This document shows, in pieces, positions 1-6,030 of a stretch of 8,438 bases of DNA (position 1 is the first letter of the stretch; each line of letters opens with the position of its first letter). Position numbers and translations under genes: made by a program. Origin of the DNA: RGIG8767 sp964386235 (GTDB lineage Bacteria > Bacillota > Clostridia > Lachnospirales > Lachnospiraceae); assembly GCA_964386235.1 (NCBI GenBank), contig CAYLSH010000086.1, positions 1-8,438 on the forward strand, read 5' to 3'. The notes under the pieces are model-generated. The model saw only the letters and a list, made by a program, of their open reading frames with translations, had not been told where the DNA came from and ran no database searches.

Positions 1-1
1 A

Positions 2-2005
2 ATGAGAATTGCATTTGCAGGTAATCCAAACAGTGGTAAGACCACCATGTACAATGCGCTGACAGGAAGAAATGAGCGTGTGGGTAACTGGGCGGGGGTT
101 ACCGTAGAAAAGAAAGAAAGTCCGATTCGTAAAAACTATGCGGGAGGTTCGGAAGAATTGATCGCAGTTGATCTGCCAGGAGCTTATTCCATGTCTCCCT
201 TTACTTCAGAAGAAAGTATCACAAGCAGTTATGTGAAAAATGAGAGACCGGATGTAATCATTAACATCGTGGATGCAACCAATTTGAGCAGAAGTTTATT
301 TTTTACCACGCAGCTTTTGGAATTGGGTGTACCGGTTGTGGTTGCATTAAACAAGAGTGATATCAATGAAAAGAAGGATACAAAGATCGATACCGAGGCA
401 TTATCCGTAAAACTGGGATGCCCGGTAGTAAAAACAATCTCCACATCTTCTTCAGACAATGGATTAAGAGAACTGGTAAGTAAAGCGGTTTCGTCAATAG
501 GCTGTTTACAGAAAGCGCCTTATGAGCAGGGAGAAATTGACTTGACCAGTAAGGAAGCGGTAGAGGCAGAAGACAGAAAGCGTTTTGCATTTGTAAATGA
601 GATTGTTAAAAATGTAGAAAGCCGTAAAGTTCTTACGAAAGATAAAAATTCACAGGATAAGATGGATGCGATCCTGACCAATAAGTTCATTGGAATCCCG
701 ATCTTTGCGGTAGTGATGTTTTTCGTGTTTTACATATCCCAGTCAACGGTTGGAACATGGATCGCAGACTGGTTAGCAGGCTGGATTGAAGTGTTCCAGG
801 AATGGGTAGCGGGCCTGGTAGAAGGAGCGTCCCCGTTTGTACAGTCCTTATTGGTGGACGGTATCATCGGCGGCGTTGGTGCGGTAGTTGGTTTCCTTCC
901 ACTGGTTCTGGTTATGTATTTTTTGATCGCTCTGTTAGAGGATTGCGGTTACATGGCACGTGCAACGGTTGTGCTGGATCCGATCTTTAAACGTGTGGGG
1001 CTTTCCGGCAAATCCGTTATTCCGCTGGTAATTGGTACAGGATGTGCCATCCCCGGTGTTATGGCGTGTCGTACAATCCGTAATGAAAGAGAAAGAAGAG
1101 CAACCGCCATGCTGACACCGTTCATGCCCTGTGGTGCGAAACTTCCGGTGATCGCCTTGTTTGCAGGTGTTTTCTTTGCAGATGCTTCCTGGGTAGGACC
1201 GTTGATGTACTTTGTCGGCATTGTTCTGATCTTGCTGGGTGCTTTATTGGTAAAGAAACTGACCGGTTACAAATACAGAAAATCTTTCTTTATCATCGAA
1301 CTTCCGGAATACAAACTGCCGAGTATAAAACGTGCAGCACTTTCCATGTTATCCCGTGGTAAAGCCTACATTGTGAAAGCCGGTACGATCATTTTAGTAT
1401 GCAATACGGTTGTTCAGATCATGCAGTCCTTCAACTGGAGTTTACAGGTTGTAGAAGAGGGAATGGAAAATACATCCATCCTTGCTTCCATCGCTTCTCC
1501 GATCGCCTGTCTCTTAGTACCGATCGTAGGTGTATGTGCATGGCAGTTGGCAGCAGCTGCCGTAACCGGATTTATCGCAAAAGAAAATGTTGTTGGTACG
1601 CTTGCAGTATGTTATGCTGTTACAAACCTTATTGATACAGAAGAACTGGCACTGGTTGGCGGTGCTAATGAAGTAGCGGTTGCAATGGGACTGACAAAGG
1701 CAGCAGCGCTTGCTTATCTGATGTTTAACCTTTACACACCACCATGTTTTGCAGCACTTGGTGCCATGAACTCTGAGATGCAGAGCGCAAAATGGTTATG
1801 GGGCGGCATTGCACTTCAGTTAGGAACCGGATATACCATTGGATTTTTGGTATACCAGATTGGTACGCTGATCACAACAGGAAGTGTTGGAGCAGGTTTT
1901 GTTCCCGGTCTGATCGCCGTGCTGGTTATGGCAGCTATTGTAATTGTTTTGATCCAGAAAACCAATAAGCAGTTTACTTCTGCATACAAATTAAGTTCCA
2001 ATTAA
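2..2005 (+). CDS. feoB: FeoB ferrous iron transporter (GTPase-coupled)
   Basis: FeoB is the inner-membrane permease that takes up Fe(II), driven or gated by its N-terminal G domain. The 667-residue protein shows G1 GNPNSGKT at 7-14, the switch-I Thr at 34, G3 DLPG at 57-60 and G4 NKSD at 117-120. A helical linker region runs to about 220 and is followed by the polytopic core. Core signatures are GYMARA near 316-321, the Gate-1 block around GCAIPGVMACRT (Cys348), MPCGAKLP at 376-382 and the second gate around YTPPCFAALGAMNSE (Cys582). G4 is the general NKxD form rather than the NMxD common in FeoB. The ATG sits at the second base of the window, so no ribosome site can be judged and a few N-terminal codons could be missing; however, FeoB normally starts only a few residues before G1, so the gene is essentially complete. 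The next gene, a FeoB-associated protein 18 bases downstream, supports the call. A feoA upstream cannot be seen. Confidence 0.97.
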   Translation: MRIAFAGNPNSGKTTMYNALTGRNERVGNWAGVTVEKKESPIRKNYAGGSEELIAVDLPGAYSMSPFTSEESITSSYVKNERPDVIINIVDATNLSRSLFFTTQLLELGVPVVVALNKSDINEKKDTKIDTEALSVKLGCPVVKTISTSSSDNGLRELVSKAVSSIGCLQKAPYEQGEIDLTSKEAVEAEDRKRFAFVNEIVKNVESRKVLTKDKNSQDKMDAILTNKFIGIPIFAVVMFFVFYISQSTVGTWIADWLAGWIEVFQEWVAGLVEGASPFVQSLLVDGIIGGVGAVVGFLPLVLVMYFLIALLEDCGYMARATVVLDPIFKRVGLSGKSVIPLVIGTGCAIPGVMACRTIRNERERRATAMLTPFMPCGAKLPVIALFAGVFFADASWVGPLMYFVGIVLILLGALLVKKLTGYKYRKSFFIIELPEYKLPSIKRAALSMLSRGKAYIVKAGTIILVCNTVVQIMQSFNWSLQVVEEGMENTSILASIASPIACLLVPIVGVCAWQLAAAAVTGFIAKENVVGTLAVCYAVTNLIDTEELALVGGANEVAVAMGLTKAAALAYLMFNLYTPPCFAALGAMNSEMQSAKWLWGGIALQLGTGYTIGFLVYQIGTLITTGSVGAGFVPGLIAVLVMAAIVIVLIQKTNKQFTSAYKLSSN

Positions 2006-2023
2006 TAGTATAGGAGTTTTGCC

Positions 2024-2206
2024 ATGGCAGATTTTATAGTGGGTCTGATTGTCCTCATTCTATTTGGGGCAGCAGTTGCTTATATTTATAAGGAACGTAA
2101 AAAAGGGATTAAATGTATCGGTTGTCCGGATGCACCAGCCTGTATGGGAAATTGTGCATCCTGCGGCGGATGTGGTTCCCGGAATATAAAAAATGACAAC
2201 AAATGA
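2024..2206 (+). CDS. FeoB-associated Cys-rich membrane protein
   Basis: This 60-residue protein has one N-terminal membrane helix (about 4-22), a basic KERKK stretch at 23-27 that should sit on the cytoplasmic face, and a tail with six cysteines (31, 34, 40, 44, 47, 50). This matches the FeoB-associated Cys-rich family found next to feoB in Firmicutes. AGGAG at 2012-2016, seven bases before the ATG, gives a good start. The gene begins 18 bases after feoB and is surely co-transcribed with it. The family has no settled biochemical role. The cysteines in CxxC-like spacing could bind Fe(II) or another metal, or an Fe-S cluster, at the inner mouth of FeoB, perhaps standing in for the cysteine-rich FeoC of enterobacteria. 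That function is inference; family membership is fairly sure. Confidence 0.88.
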   Translation: MADFIVGLIVLILFGAAVAYIYKERKKGIKCIGCPDAPACMGNCASCGGCGSRNIKNDNK

Positions 2207-2210
2207 CAAA

Positions 2211-2248
2211 ATAGGCATATCTTATTAGTACAAGGAGGAAGTGCCTAT
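2211..2248 (+). promoter_or_regulatory. Possible hairpin enclosing the rhodanese ribosome site
   Basis: ATAGGCA at 2211-2217 and TGCCTAT at 2242-2248 are exact inverted repeats. If they pair, the loop holds the AGGAGG ribosome site (2233-2238) and the stem takes in the first two bases of the ATG at 2247. Such a fold could tune translation of the rhodanese separately from feoB. The arms are only seven bases long and the loop is 24 bases, so chance is a real alternative. Confidence 0.3.
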
Positions 2249-2549
2249 GTTTCGTAAAAATCTGGAAGATGTTTTTAGGGATAATGGCCCAAAACTACTT
2301 ATTGACCTTCGAAAGAAGGAAGATTACCAAAAAGAGACGATTCCGGGTGCAATCAATATCTATTACAAAGATTTTGACCGATATGTGATGCGTCTTCCGA
2401 AAAACGAAAGAATCTATTTGTTTTGCTATAAGGGCGAGACAAGCGATGCACTTGCAGAAGAACTATCTCAAATAGGATATGATATCTACAGCATTGATGA
2501 GGGCTATCATGCTTATTTGCGTTATAAACTAAAGAAAATGATGCCATAA
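2247..2549 (+). CDS. Single-domain rhodanese-like protein
   Basis: A 100-residue rhodanese-fold protein, probably a cytoplasmic sulfurtransferase carrying a persulfide. Signs of the family are LLIDLRKKEDYQK near the N-terminus (the usual D-R block at 20-22), IPGAINI at 32-38, the active-site loop CYKGETSD with catalytic Cys60, and the terminal pattern GYDIYSIDEGYHAY. The start is set at ATG 2247 because AGGAGG (2233-2238) lies eight bases before it; a GTG at 2241 would add two residues but is only two bases from that site. The gene follows the FeoB-associated protein by 40 bases on the same strand, with no clear promoter between them, so it may be the last gene of the feo operon. A link to iron-sulfur handling is inference. 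The acceptor loop CYKGET lacks the basic residues typical of thiosulfate sulfurtransferases, so the sulfur donor and acceptor are unknown. Confidence 0.88.
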   Translation: MFRKNLEDVFRDNGPKLLIDLRKKEDYQKETIPGAINIYYKDFDRYVMRLPKNERIYLFCYKGETSDALAEELSQIGYDIYSIDEGYHAYLRYKLKKMMP

Positions 2550-2560
2550 TAATGGCATCA
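2539..2560 (-). terminator. Hairpin between convergent stops; terminator for the hydrolase gene
   Basis: TGATGCCAT (2539-2547) and ATGGCATCA (2552-2560) form a perfect nine-base stem with a four-base loop. The hairpin contains the stop codons of both convergent genes. Reading leftward, it is followed by TTTTCTTT, so it resembles an intrinsic terminator for the minus-strand hydrolase, with the U-tract inside the rhodanese coding end. Reading rightward there is no T-run, so the rhodanese transcript gets only a stem-loop. Confidence 0.65.
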
Positions 2561-3151
2561 CACATGGAGAGAGTCTCCGTTTTCCTTGAGCCATTTGCGG
2601 TGTTCTTTATAGTCGGGCAGTATGGAAGAAACCATCTCCCAGAACGCCGTAGAATGGTTCATATGCGTTAAATGACAAAGTTCATGAACGACCACATAAT
2701 CCAACACCCTTGGCGGGGCTAACATGAGTCTGTAGTTAAAAGAAAGGGTGCCGTTTGAAGAGCAGCTTCCCCAGCGTGTTTTCTGATCACGGATCGTAAT
2801 CTTTTGATACTCTCCTCCGGTAAAAGCATGATAATACTCCACTCTTTTGGGAATGTATTCTTTAGCAGCATCCCGATATCGTTTTTCCAGTGCCGCAGTG
2901 GCGGCATCTTTTGGCTGATCGTTTGTACGAGGTGTACGGTCTTTTTGATTTTCCCACGCAGAAACAATCCAATCCGATTTTTCATATACATAGGATAAGA
3001 TAACCTTCTTTGGCAGAAAACGGGGTGCACGGATGATGATTTCCCCACCCGGTTTGATGGAGATGCCAACCGTTTTGCGACTGCCGGTAACAATGCTTGC
3101 CGGCAGTGATATTTGCTTTTCATTTTTGGTAAAATTCAGTATAATATCCAT
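2558..3151 (-). CDS. YgjP-like (DUF45) HExxH metal-dependent hydrolase
   Basis: This 197-residue soluble protein belongs to the YgjP/DUF45 zinc-hydrolase family, often annotated as M48- or SprT-like metallopeptidase. The N-terminal part (about 20-60) holds the family's SRKTVGISIKPGGEIIIRAP block. RWGSC lies at 126-130, followed by the signature helix VVHELCHLTHMNHS: His156 and His160 are the first two zinc ligands, Glu157 is the catalytic base and His166 is the third ligand. The E. coli relative YgjP has been reported as a UTP pyrophosphatase, so a protease role should not be assumed. An in-frame stop occurs 18 bases upstream, so the ATG at 3151 is the first possible start, yet no ribosome site precedes it (see the promoter entry). 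The gene is convergent with the rhodanese (eight bases apart) and divergent from thiN, and appears monocistronic. Confidence 0.93.
   Translation of the reverse strand: MDIILNFTKNEKQISLPASIVTGSRKTVGISIKPGGEIIIRAPRFLPKKVILSYVYEKSDWIVSAWENQKDRTPRTNDQPKDAATAALEKRYRDAAKEYIPKRVEYYHAFTGGEYQKITIRDQKTRWGSCSSNGTLSFNYRLMLAPPRVLDYVVVHELCHLTHMNHSTAFWEMVSSILPDYKEHRKWLKENGDSLHV
3117..3145 (+). promoter_or_regulatory. Putative thiN promoter inside the hydrolase gene
   Basis: TTTTCA (3117-3122), a 17-base spacer and a perfect TATAAT (3140-3145) predict a start of transcription near 3152, giving thiN a leader of about 39 bases. The whole promoter lies within the first 12 codons of the divergent hydrolase gene. 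The leader is too short to hold a TPP riboswitch and none is seen. Confidence 0.55.
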
Positions 3152-3157
3152 AATTGT

Positions 3158-3166
3158 ATTGTAGCA
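3158..3166 (-). promoter_or_regulatory. Extended -10 for the hydrolase gene; leaderless mRNA likely
   Basis: On the minus strand the nine bases TGCTACAAT form an extended -10 element (TGn plus TACAAT). Transcription would begin about seven bases on, at or next to the A of the ATG at 3151. With no Shine-Dalgarno sequence upstream of this ATG, the mRNA may be leaderless. The -35 region is poor, as is common for extended -10 promoters. Confidence 0.5.
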
Positions 3167-3190
3167 TATTTAGGAGTGTATGGGTAAGTA

Positions 3191-3832
3191 ATGGACAGAA
3201 AAAAAACGGCAGTTTTGATCGGAGCCGGTGAATTTACCGGTTTAGAAAGGGATTGTACAGAAAATGACATGATCCTGGCACTGGATGGAGGGCTTATTTA
3301 TTGCGAAGAGAACGGAATCCTGCCGGATTATATTATCGGAGATTTTGATTCGCTTCCGGAAGCGAATCAGGAATTGCAGGATAAATATCCAAAGGATAAA
3401 ATCCTGCGTCTTCCAAGACAAAAGGATGATACCGATATGTTGGCAGCAATCCGTTTTGGCATGGAAAAAGGAATTACGGATTTTGTGATGTATGGGGGAC
3501 TTGGCGGAAGAGTCAGTCATACGATTGCCAATATACAGTGTCTTGCCTTTTTAAAAGAAAATGGTCTTACGGGAAGACTTTTGGGGGATCACTGCGAGAT
3601 CCGAATGATACAAAATGAGACCCTGGTTTTGGAAAAATCAGACAGTGGGCTTATTTCCCTATTTGCCTTCGGAAACCGTGCGGAGGGTGTTTGCATAGAG
3701 GGGCTTTTGTATGAACTGGACAACGCAACACTGACTTGTGCATTTCCCATCGGCATCAGCAACGAATTTGTGGGAAAAGAAGCGACCATCCGTGTACAAA
3801 ACGGCACTTTACTTATCATAGTGGAAAAATAA
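3191..3832 (+). CDS. thiN: Thiamine pyrophosphokinase
   Basis: ThiN transfers pyrophosphate from ATP to thiamine, making the cofactor thiamine diphosphate from imported or salvaged vitamin. The 213-residue length is typical. The ATP/thiamine site motifs are in order: DGG at 32-34, GDFDS at 50-54, KDDTD at 78-82 and GGLGGRVSHT at 102-111. The C-terminal beta-rich thiamine-binding domain (about 130-213) includes the conserved GISNEF motif at 188-193. The ATG at 3191 overlaps the stop of a three-codon ORF, and the nearest AGGAG (3172-3176) is 14 bases away, farther than usual. In many Firmicutes thiN sits after rsgA and rpe; here it stands alone between a divergent hydrolase gene and a convergent metal exporter gene. 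All key residues are present. Confidence 0.95.
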   Translation: MDRKKTAVLIGAGEFTGLERDCTENDMILALDGGLIYCEENGILPDYIIGDFDSLPEANQELQDKYPKDKILRLPRQKDDTDMLAAIRFGMEKGITDFVMYGGLGGRVSHTIANIQCLAFLKENGLTGRLLGDHCEIRMIQNETLVLEKSDSGLISLFAFGNRAEGVCIEGLLYELDNATLTCAFPIGISNEFVGKEATIRVQNGTLLIIVEK

Positions 3833-3833
3833 A

Positions 3834-3871
3834 AATCGGCAGCATTGGGAACTATCGCAATGCTGCCGATT
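3834..3871 (-). terminator. Strong hairpin between thiN and the CDF gene; minus-strand terminator
   Basis: AATCGGCAGCATTG (3834-3847) pairs perfectly with CAATGCTGCCGATT (3858-3871) around a ten-base loop. Read leftward, the stem starts three bases after the exporter's stop and is followed by TTTATTTTT, a good intrinsic terminator. Its T-tract runs into the last codons of thiN. Read rightward there is no T-tract, so for thiN it can only be a 3' stem-loop or a weak terminator. Confidence 0.82.
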
Positions 3872-3874
3872 ACG

Positions 3875-5041
3875 TTAAATATATGTATGATCGATTGTAA
3901 TGACGGTAAAGTAAGTTGGATCCTCTTTTTTTATGTCATTGTCGATCAGTTTGATCAGATCCCTGTCGGACATGGCAAAACGGTAGGGAACCAATACATC
4001 AAAGATCAGATTGGTATGCGTGGGACCCTTTACGATACGGAAATCGTGGAATTTTAATGCCGGATCAATGGAAGCAATAACGGAAGCCACTTTTTCTTTG
4101 AGCGTATCGGTTTCCGGATCGTTTACTGCAATCGGATCCATGTGGATCACGGCTTCACAATGGCAGGTGTCGGCAAGATCGTGTTCAATGTGATCGATCA
4201 GATCATGCATTTCTAGCAGATCCCCATCGGCGGGAACCTCTGCATGCAGGGAAACCACCACTCTGCCGGGACCATAATCGTGAATCATCATATCGTGAAT
4301 CCCAAGGATCAGCTCATGGGAGGTCACGATTTTTTCAATTTCTTCCACATATTCTTTGTCCGGTGCCTGCCCAAGCAGCGGGCTGATCGTATCTTTTGCG
4401 GCACTGAATCCGGAATACAGGATAAAGATGCCGACAAGCATGCCGCACCATCCGTCAATCTGTACGCCCCACAGTAAGGATACCAGGGACGAAAGCAGGA
4501 CAAGGAGTGTGGAGATACAGTCACTACGGCTGTCTACGGCGGTCGCAAGCAGGGCGGCACTGTCTATTTTTTTTCCAATATTCTGATTGTAAAAAGACAT
4601 ATAGAGTTTTACCAGAATGGATACCAGTAAAATAACGACCACGAGCATACTGATCTGCGTGTCCTGCGGATGCAGGATCTTATCAAAAGAGGTCTTTAAC
4701 AGTTCCACTGCCATAAGAAGGATGAGCAGGGAAACAAACAGACCGGACAGATATTCGATGCGTCCGTGACCATAAGGATGATCCGGGTCCGGTTTCTGGG
4801 AGGCAAGCTTAAAGCCTGCCAGCGTGATAAAAGAAGAACCGGCATCGGACAGGTTATTAAGAGCATCCGCAGTGATCGCAATGGAACCGCTGAGAATACC
4901 CGCTAAAAATTTGCCCGCAAAGAGCAGGAAGTTTAAAAAGATCCCGACAATGCCGCACAACATACCATAGTGGTGACGCGTATCGGGGGATTCTGTATGG
5001 GTATAGTCCTTAATAAAATGTTTTGCAAGTAATGTGATCAT
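3875..5041 (-). CDS. Cation diffusion facilitator metal exporter, Mn(II)-type site
   Basis: A proton-coupled divalent-cation exporter of the CDF family, 388 residues from the chosen start. Six membrane helices are expected between about 25 and 220. TM2 carries TADALNNLSDAGSS and the 2-3 loop holds HPYGHGR (88-94). TM5 carries AVDSRSD. Aligned by eye with E. coli YiiP, the four transport-site residues are Asn62, Asp66, Asp170 and Asp174. This is the N-D/D-D pattern described for MntE-type Mn(II) exporters, not the D-D/H-D set of Zn(II) exporters; the preference is inferred. The cytoplasmic part is long and seems to hold two ferredoxin-like dimerisation domains (about 228-305 and 315-388). The start is ATG 5041 because GAGGAG lies five bases before it; the longer start at 5080 has no ribosome site. 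The gene is monocistronic, convergent with thiN, and has its own promoter and terminator. Confidence 0.93.
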   Translation of the reverse strand: MITLLAKHFIKDYTHTESPDTRHHYGMLCGIVGIFLNFLLFAGKFLAGILSGSIAITADALNNLSDAGSSFITLAGFKLASQKPDPDHPYGHGRIEYLSGLFVSLLILLMAVELLKTSFDKILHPQDTQISMLVVVILLVSILVKLYMSFYNQNIGKKIDSAALLATAVDSRSDCISTLLVLLSSLVSLLWGVQIDGWCGMLVGIFILYSGFSAAKDTISPLLGQAPDKEYVEEIEKIVTSHELILGIHDMMIHDYGPGRVVVSLHAEVPADGDLLEMHDLIDHIEHDLADTCHCEAVIHMDPIAVNDPETDTLKEKVASVIASIDPALKFHDFRIVKGPTHTNLIFDVLVPYRFAMSDRDLIKLIDNDIKKEDPTYFTVITIDHTYI

Positions 5042-5103
5042 AATACTCCTCATTTCTGACCTTTTTTGGTATTGACGCATGGGCTTTTGTCAGAACCAAT
5101 GAC

Positions 5104-5133
5104 AGTCTAGCACAGAATGACTTGGTTTGTCAC
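5104..5133 (-). promoter_or_regulatory. Putative promoter of the metal exporter gene
   Basis: On the minus strand GTGACA (5128-5133, one mismatch from TTGACA), an 18-base spacer ending in TGC, and TAGACT (5104-5109) form an extended -10 promoter. The leader to the ATG at 5041 would be about 55 bases. No known metal-regulator box or manganese riboswitch is recognised in it by eye. Confidence 0.5.
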
Positions 5134-5174
5134 GACGGACTAAAAAATGAAAAAAATGCATATTGAAAAAATAC

Positions 5175-5202
5175 TTGACAACAGCAAATAATAGAGTACA
5201 AT
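5175..5202 (+). promoter_or_regulatory. Strong SigA-type promoter of the DUF2975 cassette
   Basis: A perfect TTGACA (5175-5180), a 16-base spacer and TACAAT (5197-5202) predict a start near 5209 and a 65-base AT-rich leader. It is one of the best promoter matches in the window, so the cassette is likely to be strongly transcribed unless repressed. Confidence 0.75.
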
Positions 5203-5206
5203 AAAA

Positions 5207-5234
5207 TTAACGATAAACATTAAAAGTTTAACGA
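5207..5234 (+). repeat. TTAACGA direct repeats 21 bases apart in the cassette leader
   Basis: TTAACGA occurs at 5207-5213 and again at 5228-5234, two helical turns apart, starting at the predicted transcription start. AACATTAA (5216-5223) and TTAATGTT (5249-5256) form a further inverted repeat in the same leader. A repressor such as the HTH protein of this cassette could bind here. The AT-rich composition makes chance repeats more likely, so this is only a candidate operator. Confidence 0.3.
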
Positions 5235-5274
5235 AAATAATAATTTAATTAATGTTAAGAAGGAGAATGTTTTT

Positions 5275-6009
5275 ATGAAAAAAGAAGAAGCCATTGTAAG
5301 GATCAACAAAATAGGAAATGTCAGCAATATTCTTGTACGCATTTTAAAAATCCTATTGATCGTCATTTTTGTATTTCTGACACTGGGAGCTGTCATAGCC
5401 ATGATCGTACCCGAAGGTGTTCTTTCTATGGAGGTGGGGACCTCTGCTGATCTGACATTGGATCTGAGCGGTTTTACAGGAACGGCTACGGAGGAAGAAA
5501 AGCGGAGTATGTTAGCAGAATTGTATGAAAACATTTCAGAAGATGAAGAATTTCGATTTACCATGGGTGTAAATGGGGTACGGTATGAGTATGATGGTCT
5601 TGCTGTGGATGAGACGAACATGGTGGTATCCATGGAAGGGGAAATGGAACAGTATACCATCGAATTAAGAGATCTGCTTTGGCTAGCGCTTGCGGGTCTT
5701 TTCACAATTGCCGCTTTGTATATCACTCTTATATTTGCCGGCAGGTTAAGTCGGGCATTCAGGGACTGTCAGTCACCATTTGAAGAGGGGATTGTGAATA
5801 GTTTAAAACATCTTGCATTTTCCCTGCTTCCGTGGGTTGTAATGAATTCTGTAACAGAATCTGTTTTTGAAACCATTTTCAGCAATCACAAGCAGATTGT
5901 GTTGGGCGTGGATTTAGGGGTAGTGATCATTATTTTCTTTATATTCATACTTGCCTACATATTCCAGTATGGTGCGGTGTTACAGCAGGAATCGGATGAA
6001 ACTTTATAA
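5275..6009 (+). CDS. DUF2975 membrane protein
   Basis: This 244-residue membrane protein is of the DUF2975 type. Four helices are visible: about 20-45, 134-156, 175-195 and 208-230. Between the first two lies a domain of roughly 85 residues (46-132), acidic and rich in Glu and Thr, which would be outside the cell if the basic N-terminus is inside. Family marks are RAFRDCQSPFEEGIVNSLK (160-178) and the C-terminal QYGAVLQQESDETL. AAGGAG at 5260-5265, nine bases before the ATG, fixes the start. The next gene, a YozG-like HTH regulator 21 bases downstream, is the usual companion of DUF2975 genes in Firmicutes. The family's function is not known. The pairing suggests that the membrane protein senses something and controls the HTH protein, or is controlled by it; this is inference. 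Confidence 0.85.
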   Translation: MKKEEAIVRINKIGNVSNILVRILKILLIVIFVFLTLGAVIAMIVPEGVLSMEVGTSADLTLDLSGFTGTATEEEKRSMLAELYENISEDEEFRFTMGVNGVRYEYDGLAVDETNMVVSMEGEMEQYTIELRDLLWLALAGLFTIAALYITLIFAGRLSRAFRDCQSPFEEGIVNSLKHLAFSLLPWVVMNSVTESVFETIFSNHKQIVLGVDLGVVIIIFFIFILAYIFQYGAVLQQESDETL

Positions 6010-6030
6010 GGATAGGAAAGTGTGTGAACT

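Larger units (their letters stand above)
5042..5274. other. Divergent intergenic region, no gene seen
   Basis: This 233-base spacer separates the minus-strand metal exporter from the plus-strand DUF2975 cassette. It contains one promoter for each direction, listed separately, and an AT-rich leader (about 5203-5257) with short repeats. A 14-codon ATG ORF at 5147-5191 has no ribosome site and overlaps a promoter, so it is not called. No riboswitch or recognised small RNA is seen. Confidence 0.7.

Noticed and set aside
2719..3123. 134-codon ORF on the minus strand
   Set aside because: It is another frame of the YgjP-like gene, which keeps its conserved blocks through the whole segment. No ribosome site or family match is seen.
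3152..3190. TPP riboswitch upstream of thiN
   Set aside because: The spacer is only 39 bases and lacks the conserved core of that riboswitch class.
5042..5080. Longer start of the CDF exporter at 5080
   Set aside because: No ribosome site precedes it, and the extra 13 residues look unlike a CDF N-terminus. GAGGAG five bases before ATG 5041 is a better fit.
5147..5191. 14-codon ORF in the intergenic region
   Set aside because: No ribosome site, and it overlaps the -35 element of the DUF2975 promoter. Lys- and Ile-rich short ORFs are expected by chance in AT-rich DNA.
5220..5726. 168-codon ORF on the minus strand
   Set aside because: It lies antisense to the DUF2975 gene, has a low-complexity Ser/Thr-rich translation with no recognised motif, and starts without a ribosome site.
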